The notes: generated by a model from the letters alone, not told the origin. Numbered from the stretch's first letter, positions 1 to 6,002 are shown. The stretch is DNA of 8,194 nt from Bacillota bacterium (GCA_023460155.1 JAEWRF010000069.1:1-8194), one strand, 5' to 3'. Program-made: numbers and translations.

Positions 1-65
1 GCCTTACACATACTATGTATATTGGGGCGATTCGCACACCATACCGGTTTTTTCGCTCGCGAACC

Positions 66-94
66 GAATATTTTGCCAAAACCTCCCATACAAT
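66..94 (+). promoter_or_regulatory. SigE-type (mother-cell sporulation) promoter
   Basis: A -35 element GAATATT (66-72) is followed, after exactly 14 bases, by a -10 element CATACAAT (87-94). The known Bacillus SigE consensus is KMATATT, 14-15 bases, CATACAMT, so both boxes and the spacing match essentially fully. Transcription should start near position 101, giving an unusually short leader that begins at or just before the ribosome binding site of the small gene starting at 113. A SigK reading of the -10 (CATA, three bases, TA) is possible, but no AC lies at the right distance upstream. That SigE uses this site is inference from the match. Confidence 0.75.
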
Positions 95-100
95 ATAGGC

Positions 101-106
101 GAGGTG
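101..106 (+). promoter_or_regulatory. Ribosome binding site that decides the start of the 63-codon gene
   Basis: GAGGTG lies 6 bases before the ATG at 113. An in-frame GTG at 104 would lie inside this site and only a few bases after the predicted transcription start, so the ATG at 113 is the better start. Confidence 0.6.
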
Positions 107-112
107 AAAAAG

Positions 113-304
113 ATGGACTACTCCCACTACACGGAATTTCCATTTCCATCCGTTCTGTCCCCTGAAGAGGAAAAAGCCAAGTCCTTTTTTCTTTCTCTGG
201 ACGACGGCGAACAGCTTCGGCTCCTTTCCGGGTGCCTATCCTACCTGGACTTTTACGGACGCGTAGTTTGCCGGATGAACAAAAAGGCCGCTGCCGCGTG
301 GTAA
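113..304 (+). CDS. Small uncharacterised protein (63 aa), probably sporulation-expressed
   Basis: I do not recognise a family. The product is 63 residues and has no clear membrane segment or signal peptide. It begins with an aromatic- and Pro-rich stretch (MDYSHYTEFPFPSV). An acidic segment follows (SPEEEKAKSFFLSLDDGEQL), then a short predicted helical part ending in KKAAAAW. Two cysteines are present, at about residues 41 and 54. The ATG at 113 is preceded by GAGGTG at 6 bases; an alternative GTG start at 104 would add three residues. Support for a real gene is the ribosome binding site, the near-perfect SigE promoter immediately upstream, and a terminator at its end. The promoter and the nearby convergent spoVM suggest a role in the mother cell during sporulation, but that is inference from context. 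Oddly, the last seven codons form the left arm of the terminator hairpin and the stop codon lies in its loop. Confidence 0.7.
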   Translation: MDYSHYTEFPFPSVLSPEEEKAKSFFLSLDDGEQLRLLSGCLSYLDFYGRVVCRMNKKAAAAW

Positions 305-327
305 ACCACAACGGCAGCGGTCCTTTT
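282..327. terminator. Bidirectional intrinsic terminator between convergent small genes
   Basis: The left arm is AAAAGG (282-287), CCGCTGCCG (288-296) and GTGG (298-301). It pairs with CCAC (306-309), CGGCAGCGG (312-320) and CCTTTT (322-327), leaving a TAAA loop (302-305), a small internal loop and one bulged base at 321. Read on the minus strand, the stem starts 8 bases after the spoVM stop and ends in five Ts (285-281), a standard terminator. Read on the plus strand it ends in four Ts (324-327), so it is weaker there. The loop holds the TAA stop of the plus-strand gene, so that gene's last codons lie in the stem. Confidence 0.8.
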
Positions 328-335
328 GCGTCAAG

Positions 336-407
336 TCAGGCTATGTTGAACATCCTGCGCAGAAAGAAGCTCCAGAACTTCGAACTCTTTAAAACGACAA
401 CTTTCAT
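336..407 (-). CDS. spoVM: Stage V sporulation protein M (SpoVM), 23 aa
   Basis: SpoVM is a tiny amphipathic-helix peptide made in the mother cell. In B. subtilis it recognises the convex forespore membrane, anchors the coat base-layer ATPase SpoIVA, and interacts with the protease FtsH. This product has 23 residues: it begins MKVVVLKSSKFW, continues SFFLRRMF, and ends NIA. Against the 26-residue B. subtilis protein (starting MKFYTIKLPKFL) it keeps M1, K2, K7, K10, F11, R17 and M19 in register without gaps. The alternation of hydrophobic and basic residues is also kept. Its place just after thiN matches the B. subtilis order. A perfect AGGAGG lies 8 bases before the ATG, and a hairpin terminator follows 8 bases after the stop. 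The helix-breaking proline at position 9, known to matter for localisation in B. subtilis, is Ser here. The identification rests on my own alignment plus context. Confidence 0.82.
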   Translation of the reverse strand: MKVVVLKSSKFWSFFLRRMFNIA

Positions 408-415
408 GCTGCAAA

Positions 416-421
416 CCTCCT
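416..421 (-). promoter_or_regulatory. Ribosome binding site of spoVM
   Basis: AGGAGG on the minus strand lies 8 bases before the spoVM ATG, in the 22-base gap after the preceding small gene. It is the strongest evidence that this 23-codon frame is translated. Confidence 0.8.
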
Positions 422-429
422 ACGTATGT

Positions 430-594
430 TCAGCACCTTTTCAGCAGTGCTATGCCGAGCCATACCATGATGACCGCGACAATAAAAAGCACAAGCCCGG
501 GCGGGCAGAAGCACGACATCATCAAACCAATGCCGAATGCGATAGCGTATCCTACGCTGGACCCGGCCCTGCAGCAGTTCCGGCAGCCTCCCAT
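430..594 (-). CDS. Small Cys-rich membrane protein (54 aa), unknown function
   Basis: I do not recognise a named family. The 54-residue product begins MGGCRNCCRAG, with a C-x2-C-C cluster at C4, C7 and C8. Two hydrophobic segments follow, at about residues 14-30 (VGYAIAFGIGLMMSCFC) and 33-51 (GLVLFIVAVIMVWLGIALL), separated by PPG. It ends LKRC. Further cysteines are C28, C30 and C54. This pattern suggests a membrane hairpin with short thiol-bearing termini on the same side. The ATG at 594 is preceded by GGTGAA and, further off, a G-rich run (AAGGGGGGCGG), so the ribosome binding site is less standard than its neighbours'. The gene ends 22 bases before spoVM and starts 72 bases after thiN. 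It is probably co-transcribed with spoVM, and a sporulation or envelope role is a guess from that. The cysteine cluster could bind metal or form disulfides; nothing here decides between them. Confidence 0.68.
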   Translation of the reverse strand: MGGCRNCCRAGSSVGYAIAFGIGLMMSCFCPPGLVLFIVAVIMVWLGIALLKRC

Positions 595-632
595 TTCACC
601 GCCGCCCCCCTTCCCATGTACTTTCTTATATC

Positions 633-661
633 AGTATATACGGGAAGAGGAATTTTGTGAA
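633..661 (-). promoter_or_regulatory. SigA-like promoter ahead of the small membrane protein and spoVM
   Basis: In the 72-base gap after thiN, the minus strand carries TTCACA (661-656), 17 bases, then TATACT (638-633). That is five of six matches in each box at ideal spacing. Start of transcription would be near 626, about 30 bases before the ATG at 594. In B. subtilis spoVM is transcribed by SigE, and I see no good SigE match here, so either the pair is transcribed constitutively or a different signal is used. No terminator separates thiN from this site, so read-through from the operon is also possible. Confidence 0.45.
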
Positions 662-666
662 AAGAA

Positions 667-1296
667 TCATTTCGGCAGCACAATCACCAGTGCGTCGCCG
701 CTGTGCACGACGACCCGCGCGGTATCCGCCTCGATCCGGTTGCTGACGGCGAGAGGGAAATCGGCATACAGCGTTTTCCGCGTAAGGGGATATTTCAGGC
801 CCGTATAGCTTACGTTGCAGGAATTGCACCCGAAAGGAAAAACAGAAACCGTTGCCCCTTTCATTCCGGTCAGGATCAGTCCGCTTTCCCGGATCAGGAA
901 AATCCGGCTTTCCGCATCCCACAGAACCGCCTTGCATCCCTGACGGCACAGGTAGGAAAGCACACACAGATTCGCAATGGAGTGATCAAAGCGCTTTCCG
1001 CCGATCAGCCCGATGAGAATAAACTCACGGAAACCGCGCCGCAGACCCTCCCTCACGGCAGCCATGGAATCTGTATCGTCCTTTTCCACATGAAGGCGAA
1101 CCGTTTCAATATCTTCCGGGAGCCGGCCTTCCAGCGAATCGAAATCACCGATCAGCAAATCCGGACGAATTCCAACGCGGACGGCGCTGTCGTAGCCGCC
1201 GTCCGCACAGATCACAAAACAATTTTCCCGTCCGAATTCCCGAATAGCGCTGTCATCCGACAGAGGCACGGACCCGATTACTACGCATTTCTTCAT
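667..1296 (-). CDS. thiN: Thiamine pyrophosphokinase
   Basis: ThiN transfers pyrophosphate from ATP to thiamine, giving the cofactor thiamine pyrophosphate; it is cytosolic. The 209-residue length is normal for the family. Visible motifs are ADGG (31-34), IGDFDS (49-54), the acidic DDTDS (73-77) and GKRFDH (100-105), all substrate- and metal-site signatures. The second, beta-rich domain contains YTGLKYPL (about 164-171) and SNRIEADTARV (about 185-195) and ends in LVIVLPK. I chose the ATG at 1296 because it overlaps the rsgA stop as ATGA and has GGAG 6 bases upstream. An in-frame ATG at 1308 would add four residues but has no properly spaced binding site. It is the last large gene of the operon. 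In B. subtilis rpe lies between rsgA and thiN; here the two genes touch directly. Confidence 0.93.
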   Translation of the reverse strand: MKKCVVIGSVPLSDDSAIREFGRENCFVICADGGYDSAVRVGIRPDLLIGDFDSLEGRLPEDIETVRLHVEKDDTDSMAAVREGLRRGFREFILIGLIGGKRFDHSIANLCVLSYLCRQGCKAVLWDAESRIFLIRESGLILTGMKGATVSVFPFGCNSCNVSYTGLKYPLTRKTLYADFPLAVSNRIEADTARVVVHSGDALVIVLPK

Positions 1297-2174
1297 TTTT
1301 TGCTCCATTCCTTACGGCTGTCGATTTCGCGGTACATCGCTGTATAACTCTCATGGCGTGACCGGCTGATTTCTCCGCTCCGGACCGCTTCAAGCACAGC
1401 GCAGCCCTTTTCGCAGGTATGGGAACAGGAGACAAACTTACATCCGCCGAGGGAAGGGACAAACTCCCGAAAACAATACGGAAGACTATCCTTTGTGATC
1501 GACGCGCAGTTTTCCATATCAACGGAAGAGAAGCCGGGCGTGTCCGCAATGTATTTCCCCGATTCCAGCTTCAGTAGCTCCACCTGCCGCGTTGTGTGCC
1601 GGCCCCGGCCGAGCTTGTGGCTGATCTCACCCGTTTCCAGATGGAACTGTGAAAACATGCGGTTGAGAAGAGAGGACTTCCCCACTCCGGAATTCCCCGT
1701 GAACGCGATAATTTTCCCTTTCAGTGCCGCTTCGACAGAATCGACCCCTTCCCCGGTCTGCGAAGAGATGCAGAAAACCGGGAAACCGGCCTTCCTGTAA
1801 ATGTCAAAATAAGGCGCCGCGTCATGCAGATCAATTTTGGAAAACACCAGCACCGGCTCAATTCCGCGGTCCTCCGCCGCGGCGATGGTCTGATCCAGAA
1901 CAAGCGCGTTGGGGACCGGTTCGCAGACGGATACAACAATGACAAGCTGGTCAATATTGGCCATAGGCGGTCGCGCGAGAAGATTTTTCCGGGGCAGAAT
2001 CTCTTCCACCGTACCCGTTCCGTCCGCTTCTTCCGAAATAACGGCATAGTCGCCCGGAACGGGGGTAAGGCCCTCTTTACGGAAAATTCCCCTCGCCCGG
2101 CAAACGGAAACATGGCCGGCGGTTTCCACATAATAGAATCCGCCGACCCCTTTTAAAATCAATCCTTCCGGCAT
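1293..2174 (-). CDS. rsgA: Ribosome small subunit-dependent GTPase RsgA (CpgA/YloQ)
   Basis: RsgA is a circularly permuted GTPase that acts late in 30S subunit maturation. The 293-residue protein has an N-terminal OB-fold (about 1-68, with GVGGFYYV). The GTPase motifs come in permuted order: G4 SKID (112-115), G5 SSQ (137-139), P-loop GNSGVGKS (160-167), switch I GRHTT (191-195) and DTPGF (211-215). The C-terminal zinc site is C245, C250, H252 and C258 in a CKFVSCSH...GCAV arrangement, as in the family. I take the ATG at 2174 (MPEGLILKG). An ATG at 2183 would add three residues, and neither has a strong binding site. It starts 13 bases after prkC and ends in an ATGA overlap with thiN. In B. 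subtilis this protein is a known substrate of PrkC, encoded just upstream here; whether that holds in this organism is inference, with the switch I threonines (194-195) as candidate sites. Confidence 0.95.
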   Translation of the reverse strand: MPEGLILKGVGGFYYVETAGHVSVCRARGIFRKEGLTPVPGDYAVISEEADGTGTVEEILPRKNLLARPPMANIDQLVIVVSVCEPVPNALVLDQTIAAAEDRGIEPVLVFSKIDLHDAAPYFDIYRKAGFPVFCISSQTGEGVDSVEAALKGKIIAFTGNSGVGKSSLLNRMFSQFHLETGEISHKLGRGRHTTRQVELLKLESGKYIADTPGFSSVDMENCASITKDSLPYCFREFVPSLGGCKFVSCSHTCEKGCAVLEAVRSGEISRSRHESYTAMYREIDSRKEWSKK

Positions 2175-2187
2175 TATGCACATCCCA

Positions 2188-4218
2188 TCAAGGACTCGGG
2201 GTTATGGAACCGGACGGCGCTCCCTCAGAGGAAGAACTGCCCGAACCCGAAGAGTTCCCAGAGCTTTCAACATACGGATCCGTTTCCGTAAGACTTGGCT
2301 TTCCCGTATCAAAATTCAGGCTGAACACGTTGTATTTGTTCCCGTCCAGAGCCACCGTCAGGGTATGCGTTCCGGTTTTTCCCGAAAAGCTCAGCTGAAC
2401 GACGTCGTTGTAGGACGGATTGACCGTTTTCGTCGTCTGCAGGTCCCCGTCCAGATAAGCCTTCAGCTCAATATCGTGAGTGACTCCCTTGGGGAGCTGA
2501 ACAAAGACGTCAACTGTCTTCTGAGAAGATTTTCCGGAGCTCACCACAAGGTTAACCGCTTTGCCCTTGTCGAGCTGCACCCCGTTGAGCGGATCCGTCT
2601 CAAGGACAATGCCCTGATCCTTGCCGCTGTCGTCCTTTTGCGTCACCTGGCCGACCGTAAGGCCCTTGGCAGTGATATCCGCTTTTGCGTTTTCCAGCGT
2701 TTCTCCGACGACGTTCGGAACCGCGACCTTCTGAACCGCCTTCCCCATACTGACGTATACGGTGACGGTAGCTCCCGCCGCAACCTGAGTGCTCGCCACA
2801 GGATCCGTCCGGATCACCAGCCCGGAATCTACATTTTCATCCGGGATCTCAGCGACCTTCGCGGTCAGCCCGAGCTGCGCGAGGGACGTTTCCGCGTCTT
2901 CTCTGGCCTTGCCGGAAAGATCCGGCACCGTAACCTGTTTGGGCCCGCTGCTCACAATCAGCGTAATCGACGCGTTTTCCTTCACGGTCGTTCCGGCCTT
3001 CGGGTTCTGCTTGATGACAATTCCGGCCGCGTGGGTCGCGTCGCTCTGCTGCTGCTCTGTAAACTTAAATTTATAGGAAGAATCGTTAGCCACATCCGTA
3101 TACTTTTTCCCGGCAAAATCGGGAAGCGTCACATCCGCGGGCTCCGTATTGAAATTGTGGTACACCACTGCCACCACGATCCCGAGTGCCACAATCAGGA
3201 ACGCCGCCGCGATTCCTGCGACAACAAGCGTGGCTACGCTGCGCTTCTTGCGCCCCGGCTTCGCCGACTCCTCCACGTATTCGTAATTGTCGTTATAATA
3301 GGGCTGCTCGGGACTCTTAACGGCGTTGATCGCGTCGATATACTTTGTCGGTTTCTCATCGACGAAATACTTGTACTGGAACCTTGTGCTCGGGTTCCTG
3401 CGGAACGTTTCAATATCCCGAAGCATATCGGCAGCGGACTGATACCGCTGCTCGGGGTTTTTCTGCATGGCGCGGAGGGTGATCTCCTCAAGGCCCTCCG
3501 GTATTTCCGGATTGATCTCGCGCAGCGGTCTGGGATCGTTCTGAAGCTGCATGATTGCGACCGAAACGGCGTTGTCCGCCTCAAACGGAAGCTGACCCGT
3601 CAGCATTTCATACAGCATGACGCCGACCGAATACAGATCGGTTTTTTCATCCGTCAGGTCGCCCCGCGCCTGCTCGGGTGCAATATAATGTACGGAGCCG
3701 ATCGCGCGGTCAGTCATCGTTCGTGTTTCATTCCGTGAGAAACGCGCGATTCCGAAATCGGTCACCTTGATAGTGCCGTCCTGCAGCAGCATAATGTTCT
3801 GCGGCTTGATATCCCGGTGAACGATACCCTTCTCATGGGCATGCTGAAGCGCGCGAAGAATTTGTACGGTGAAATGAATGGCTTCCTTCCATTTGATCTG
3901 CTTCTGCTGATCAAGATATTCCTTCAGCGTAATTCCGTCGATATATTCCTCGACGATATATTGGATACGGTCCCCGAAGCTCACATCGAAAACCTTGACG
4001 ATATTCGGATGCGAAAGCACGGCGATCGCCTTGGATTCGTTTTTAAAACGGCGGATAAAATCGGCGTTGCCTAAAAATTCATCCTTCAGAATTTTAATTG
4101 CCACCGTACGGTCGTCAATGGTGTCATGGGCGCGGTAAACCACCGCCATGCCGCCGACCCCTACGATTTCGTGGATTTCATATCGGCCGTCAAGCCGTTT
4201 GCCGGTATATTTATCCAT
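2188..4218 (-). CDS. prkC: Membrane Ser/Thr protein kinase with PASTA repeats (PrkC/Stk1 type)
   Basis: This is a eukaryotic-like kinase whose outside PASTA repeats sense peptidoglycan fragments or lipid II; in Firmicutes it controls growth, wall metabolism and spore germination. The 676-residue product has a cytosolic kinase domain (about 10-275). It shows the glycine loop GVGGMAVVY (20-28), catalytic K42, HRDIKPQN (134-141), DFG (154-156) and an activation segment ending GSVHYIAPEQA (174-184). A linker leads to a basic stop-transfer KKR and one membrane segment (about 329-353). Three PASTA repeats follow (about 361-425, 429-492, 497-562), each with a VP(D/N)-type start and a (V/L)VSSG-type or VSMG end. 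After them come a beta-rich domain (about 567-637) and a Ser/Gly-rich tail (652-676). The start at 4218 has AAGGAG 8 bases upstream and begins MDKYTGKRLDGRYEI. The longer upstream reading frame overlaps prpC and lacks kinase sequence. The gene follows prpC by 19 bases. Confidence 0.96.
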   Translation of the reverse strand: MDKYTGKRLDGRYEIHEIVGVGGMAVVYRAHDTIDDRTVAIKILKDEFLGNADFIRRFKNESKAIAVLSHPNIVKVFDVSFGDRIQYIVEEYIDGITLKEYLDQQKQIKWKEAIHFTVQILRALQHAHEKGIVHRDIKPQNIMLLQDGTIKVTDFGIARFSRNETRTMTDRAIGSVHYIAPEQARGDLTDEKTDLYSVGVMLYEMLTGQLPFEADNAVSVAIMQLQNDPRPLREINPEIPEGLEEITLRAMQKNPEQRYQSAADMLRDIETFRRNPSTRFQYKYFVDEKPTKYIDAINAVKSPEQPYYNDNYEYVEESAKPGRKKRSVATLVVAGIAAAFLIVALGIVVAVVYHNFNTEPADVTLPDFAGKKYTDVANDSSYKFKFTEQQQSDATHAAGIVIKQNPKAGTTVKENASITLIVSSGPKQVTVPDLSGKAREDAETSLAQLGLTAKVAEIPDENVDSGLVIRTDPVASTQVAAGATVTVYVSMGKAVQKVAVPNVVGETLENAKADITAKGLTVGQVTQKDDSGKDQGIVLETDPLNGVQLDKGKAVNLVVSSGKSSQKTVDVFVQLPKGVTHDIELKAYLDGDLQTTKTVNPSYNDVVQLSFSGKTGTHTLTVALDGNKYNVFSLNFDTGKPSLTETDPYVESSGNSSGSGSSSSEGAPSGSITPSP

Positions 4219-4237
4219 TATATCAACTCCTTCGGGC

Positions 4238-4972
4238 TCAGGAAACGATGACGGCAACGGTGATATTATCACTGCCGCCGGCGTCCCTGGCAAGCTGCAC
4301 CAAGCGATCGGCAAAGTCCTGTGCGCTCAGTTCCCCCGCAAGCGCAAAAATCTGTTCTTCATCCAGATAATTCGTCAGTCCGTCCGTACAGATCAGGAGA
4401 AGGTCGCGGGGAGCAAAGGAAACCTCTCGGTAATCCACGCGGATAGAGGATTCCACCCCGAGTGCGCGGGTAATAATGTTCTTTTGAGGATGTTTTCGCG
4501 CTTCCTGCGCCGTCAGATCTCCTTTTTCCACCATTTCCTGAACCATGGAATGGTCTGTGGTAAGCTGACGGATTCCATCCGGTGAAATCAGGTAAGCACG
4601 GCTGTCCCCTGCATGGGCGATATGGGCCGTCGCATCCGCGACCACGGCGGTTACCACCGTAGTACCCATTCCGTTCAGCGCGTCGTCGCTTCCGGCCCGG
4701 TCGTGAACCTCACGATTTGCGTATGCGATGGCGTCGATAATCAGCCGCTGCGTTTCCTCATCCGTCATGCCGGGGCGGTAATCCGAACGAATGCGTTCTG
4801 AGATTTTTTCCACAGCGATACCGCTTGCGACATTGCCGCCCTTCGCGCCGCCCATACCGTCGCACACGACGGCCCAGCCGACCTCGCCGTCCTGAAGGAG
4901 GCCCACATTGCAGGCATCCTCGTTTGATTTTCTGATAAGGCCAATATCACTCTTGCTGAACACCTTCAACAT
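4238..4972 (-). CDS. prpC: PP2C-type Ser/Thr protein phosphatase (PrpC/Stp)
   Basis: This cytosolic, Mn/Mg-dependent phosphatase reverses phosphorylation by PrkC, whose gene follows directly; the pairing is standard in Firmicutes. The 244-residue product carries the PP2C signatures in order: R14 with NED (17-19), CDGMGGAKGG (37-46), GMGTT (101-105), HAGDSRAYL (120-128), TTDHS (138-142), ITRALG (167-172), CTDGL (195-199) and GGSDNITV (232-239). Metal-binding aspartates D38, D197 and D235 are present. The ATG at 4972 has AGGAGG 6 bases upstream; an ATG at 5020 would add 16 residues (starting MLPAVSCG) foreign to the family. The gene begins inside the end of rlmN, overlapping it by 26 bases, which suggests translational coupling. 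Confidence 0.95.
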   Translation of the reverse strand: MLKVFSKSDIGLIRKSNEDACNVGLLQDGEVGWAVVCDGMGGAKGGNVASGIAVEKISERIRSDYRPGMTDEETQRLIIDAIAYANREVHDRAGSDDALNGMGTTVVTAVVADATAHIAHAGDSRAYLISPDGIRQLTTDHSMVQEMVEKGDLTAQEARKHPQKNIITRALGVESSIRVDYREVSFAPRDLLLICTDGLTNYLDEEQIFALAGELSAQDFADRLVQLARDAGGSDNITVAVIVS

Positions 4973-6002
4973 TGGCCACCTCCTCTTTATATCTGCGCCG
5001 CAGCTGACCGCAGGAAGCATCGATGTCGGAGCCCAGGGTTCTGCGCACCGTTACGGGTATTCCCACTTTTGAAAGGATCCGGCTGAAGTTCTCCATTCTC
5101 TCCCGTTTGCTTTTCCGGTAGGGGGAATCCCCAACGGGGTTGACCGGGATGAGATTCACGTGGCACAGCATGCCCTTCAGTCTGGCGGAAAGCTCGCGGG
5201 CACATTCCTCGCTGTCGTTCACGCCGTCCACCATAGCATACTCAAAGGAAATGCGGCGGCCCGTCCGGTCCGTATAATCGCGGCAGGCCTGGAGCAGCCG
5301 TTCCAGATTCCAGTGCCGGTTCACCGGCATCATCTCCGACCGGATCCGGTCGTTCGGCGCATGAAGGGAAACCGACAGCGTAAGCTGAAGCTTCTTTTCT
5401 GCAAGCTCGTATATGCGGTCAACAAGCCCGCAGGTGGAAAGCGAAATATGCCGCATTCCGAGGTTCATGCCCTCCTCCGAAGAAACCAGTTCCAAAAAGC
5501 GGAGGACATTGTCGTAATTATCCAGAGGCTCTCCCATTCCCATCAGCACTACGTGAGAAATCCGCTCCCCGGAATCGAGCTGCGCAGCCTGAATCTGAGC
5601 AAGCATTTCAGAAGCCGTCAGATTCCGGAAATAACCGCTTTTTCCGGTGGCACAGAACGAACAGTTCATTCTGCATCCGATCTGAGTGGAAATGCAGATA
5701 CTGTTGCCGTAATGGTACCGCATCAGCACGCTTTCCACCAGTTCTCCGTCGTTCATGCGAAACAGATATTTAACCGTGCCGTCCGCTTTCGACGAAAATT
5801 TCCGTTCCGTTTCGGCGGCGGCTATGTAATAGCGCTGCTTCAGCACACCGCGAAGGTCCTTTGAAAGGTCGGACATCTCATCAAAGGAAACAACGCCCCT
5901 GGCCTGCAGCCAACGGTACACCTGCAGAGCACGGAAAGACGGCTGCCCCATAACGGCAAAATCCTCTTTCAGTTCCTGCAATGTCATCGATTTAATATCC
6001 AT
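4947..6002 (-). CDS. rlmN: Dual-specificity 23S rRNA/tRNA adenine-C2 methyltransferase RlmN
   Basis: RlmN is a radical SAM enzyme that makes m2A in 23S rRNA (A2503, E. coli numbering), and in E. coli also in some tRNAs. From the ATG at 6002 it has 351 residues (MDIKSMTLQELKED...). The iron-sulfur motif C-x3-C-x2-C is at C110, C114 and C117 (GCRMNCSFC). The two mechanistic cysteines are present: C103 (equivalent to E. coli C118) in ICISTQ, and C331 (equivalent to C355) in SDIDASCGQL. GMGEPLDNY (about 155-163) and SLHAPND (about 232-238) are further family motifs. An ATG at 6062 would add 20 residues, would overlap rsmB by 50 bases and looks unlike the family start. However, the ATG at 6002 has only a poor binding site, so the start is less certain than the identity. 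It lies 10 bases after the rsmB stop, so it is probably translated by coupling. Confidence 0.94.
   Translation of the reverse strand: MDIKSMTLQELKEDFAVMGQPSFRALQVYRWLQARGVVSFDEMSDLSKDLRGVLKQRYYIAAAETERKFSSKADGTVKYLFRMNDGELVESVLMRYHYGNSICISTQIGCRMNCSFCATGKSGYFRNLTASEMLAQIQAAQLDSGERISHVVLMGMGEPLDNYDNVLRFLELVSSEEGMNLGMRHISLSTCGLVDRIYELAEKKLQLTLSVSLHAPNDRIRSEMMPVNRHWNLERLLQACRDYTDRTGRRISFEYAMVDGVNDSEECARELSARLKGMLCHVNLIPVNPVGDSPYRKSKRERMENFSRILSKVGIPVTVRRTLGSDIDASCGQLRRRYKEEVANVEGVQQE
4979..4984 (-). promoter_or_regulatory. Ribosome binding site of prpC inside rlmN
   Basis: AGGAGG on the minus strand lies 6 bases before the prpC ATG at 4972 and within the 3' end of rlmN. It decides the start over the longer frame from 5020. 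Confidence 0.75.

Noticed and set aside
9..16. CATACTAT on the plus strand, another SigE -10-like sequence.
   Set aside because: Its -35 region would fall outside the window, and no gene starts at a suitable distance. It cannot be supported.
1..89. A minus-strand open frame starting at ATG 89 and running off the left edge.
   Set aside because: It has no ribosome binding site and no recognisable protein pattern, and it lies across the plus-strand SigE promoter. It is too short to judge and most likely chance.
421..428. CATACGTA on the minus strand just before spoVM, resembling a SigE -10 box.
   Set aside because: No -35 box lies 14-15 bases upstream, and transcription would start downstream of the spoVM ribosome binding site.
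545..557. Small inverted repeat GCGTA...TACGC, a possible operator.
   Set aside because: It has only five-base arms and lies within the coding region of the 54-residue gene, where such repeats arise by chance.
232..808. Plus-strand frames of 118 and 142 codons across the 300-800 region.
   Set aside because: They run through the terminator, both small minus-strand genes and the end of thiN. Their products are low-complexity Pro/His/Ala sequence without a binding site.
703..1347. A 214-codon plus-strand open frame opposite thiN.
   Set aside because: It is a shadow of thiN in the opposite frame, with no binding site and no family resemblance.
2176..3738. A 520-codon open frame on the plus strand, antisense to prkC.
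   Set aside because: Its translation is Arg/His-rich and has no recognisable domain. It mirrors the codon bias of prkC, whose kinase and PASTA motifs are unmistakable on the other strand. No ribosome binding site or promoter supports it.
4219..4314. An upstream in-frame extension of prkC by 32 residues.
   Set aside because: It overlaps the end of prpC, lacks kinase-family sequence, and the ATG at 4218 has a well-spaced AAGGAG.
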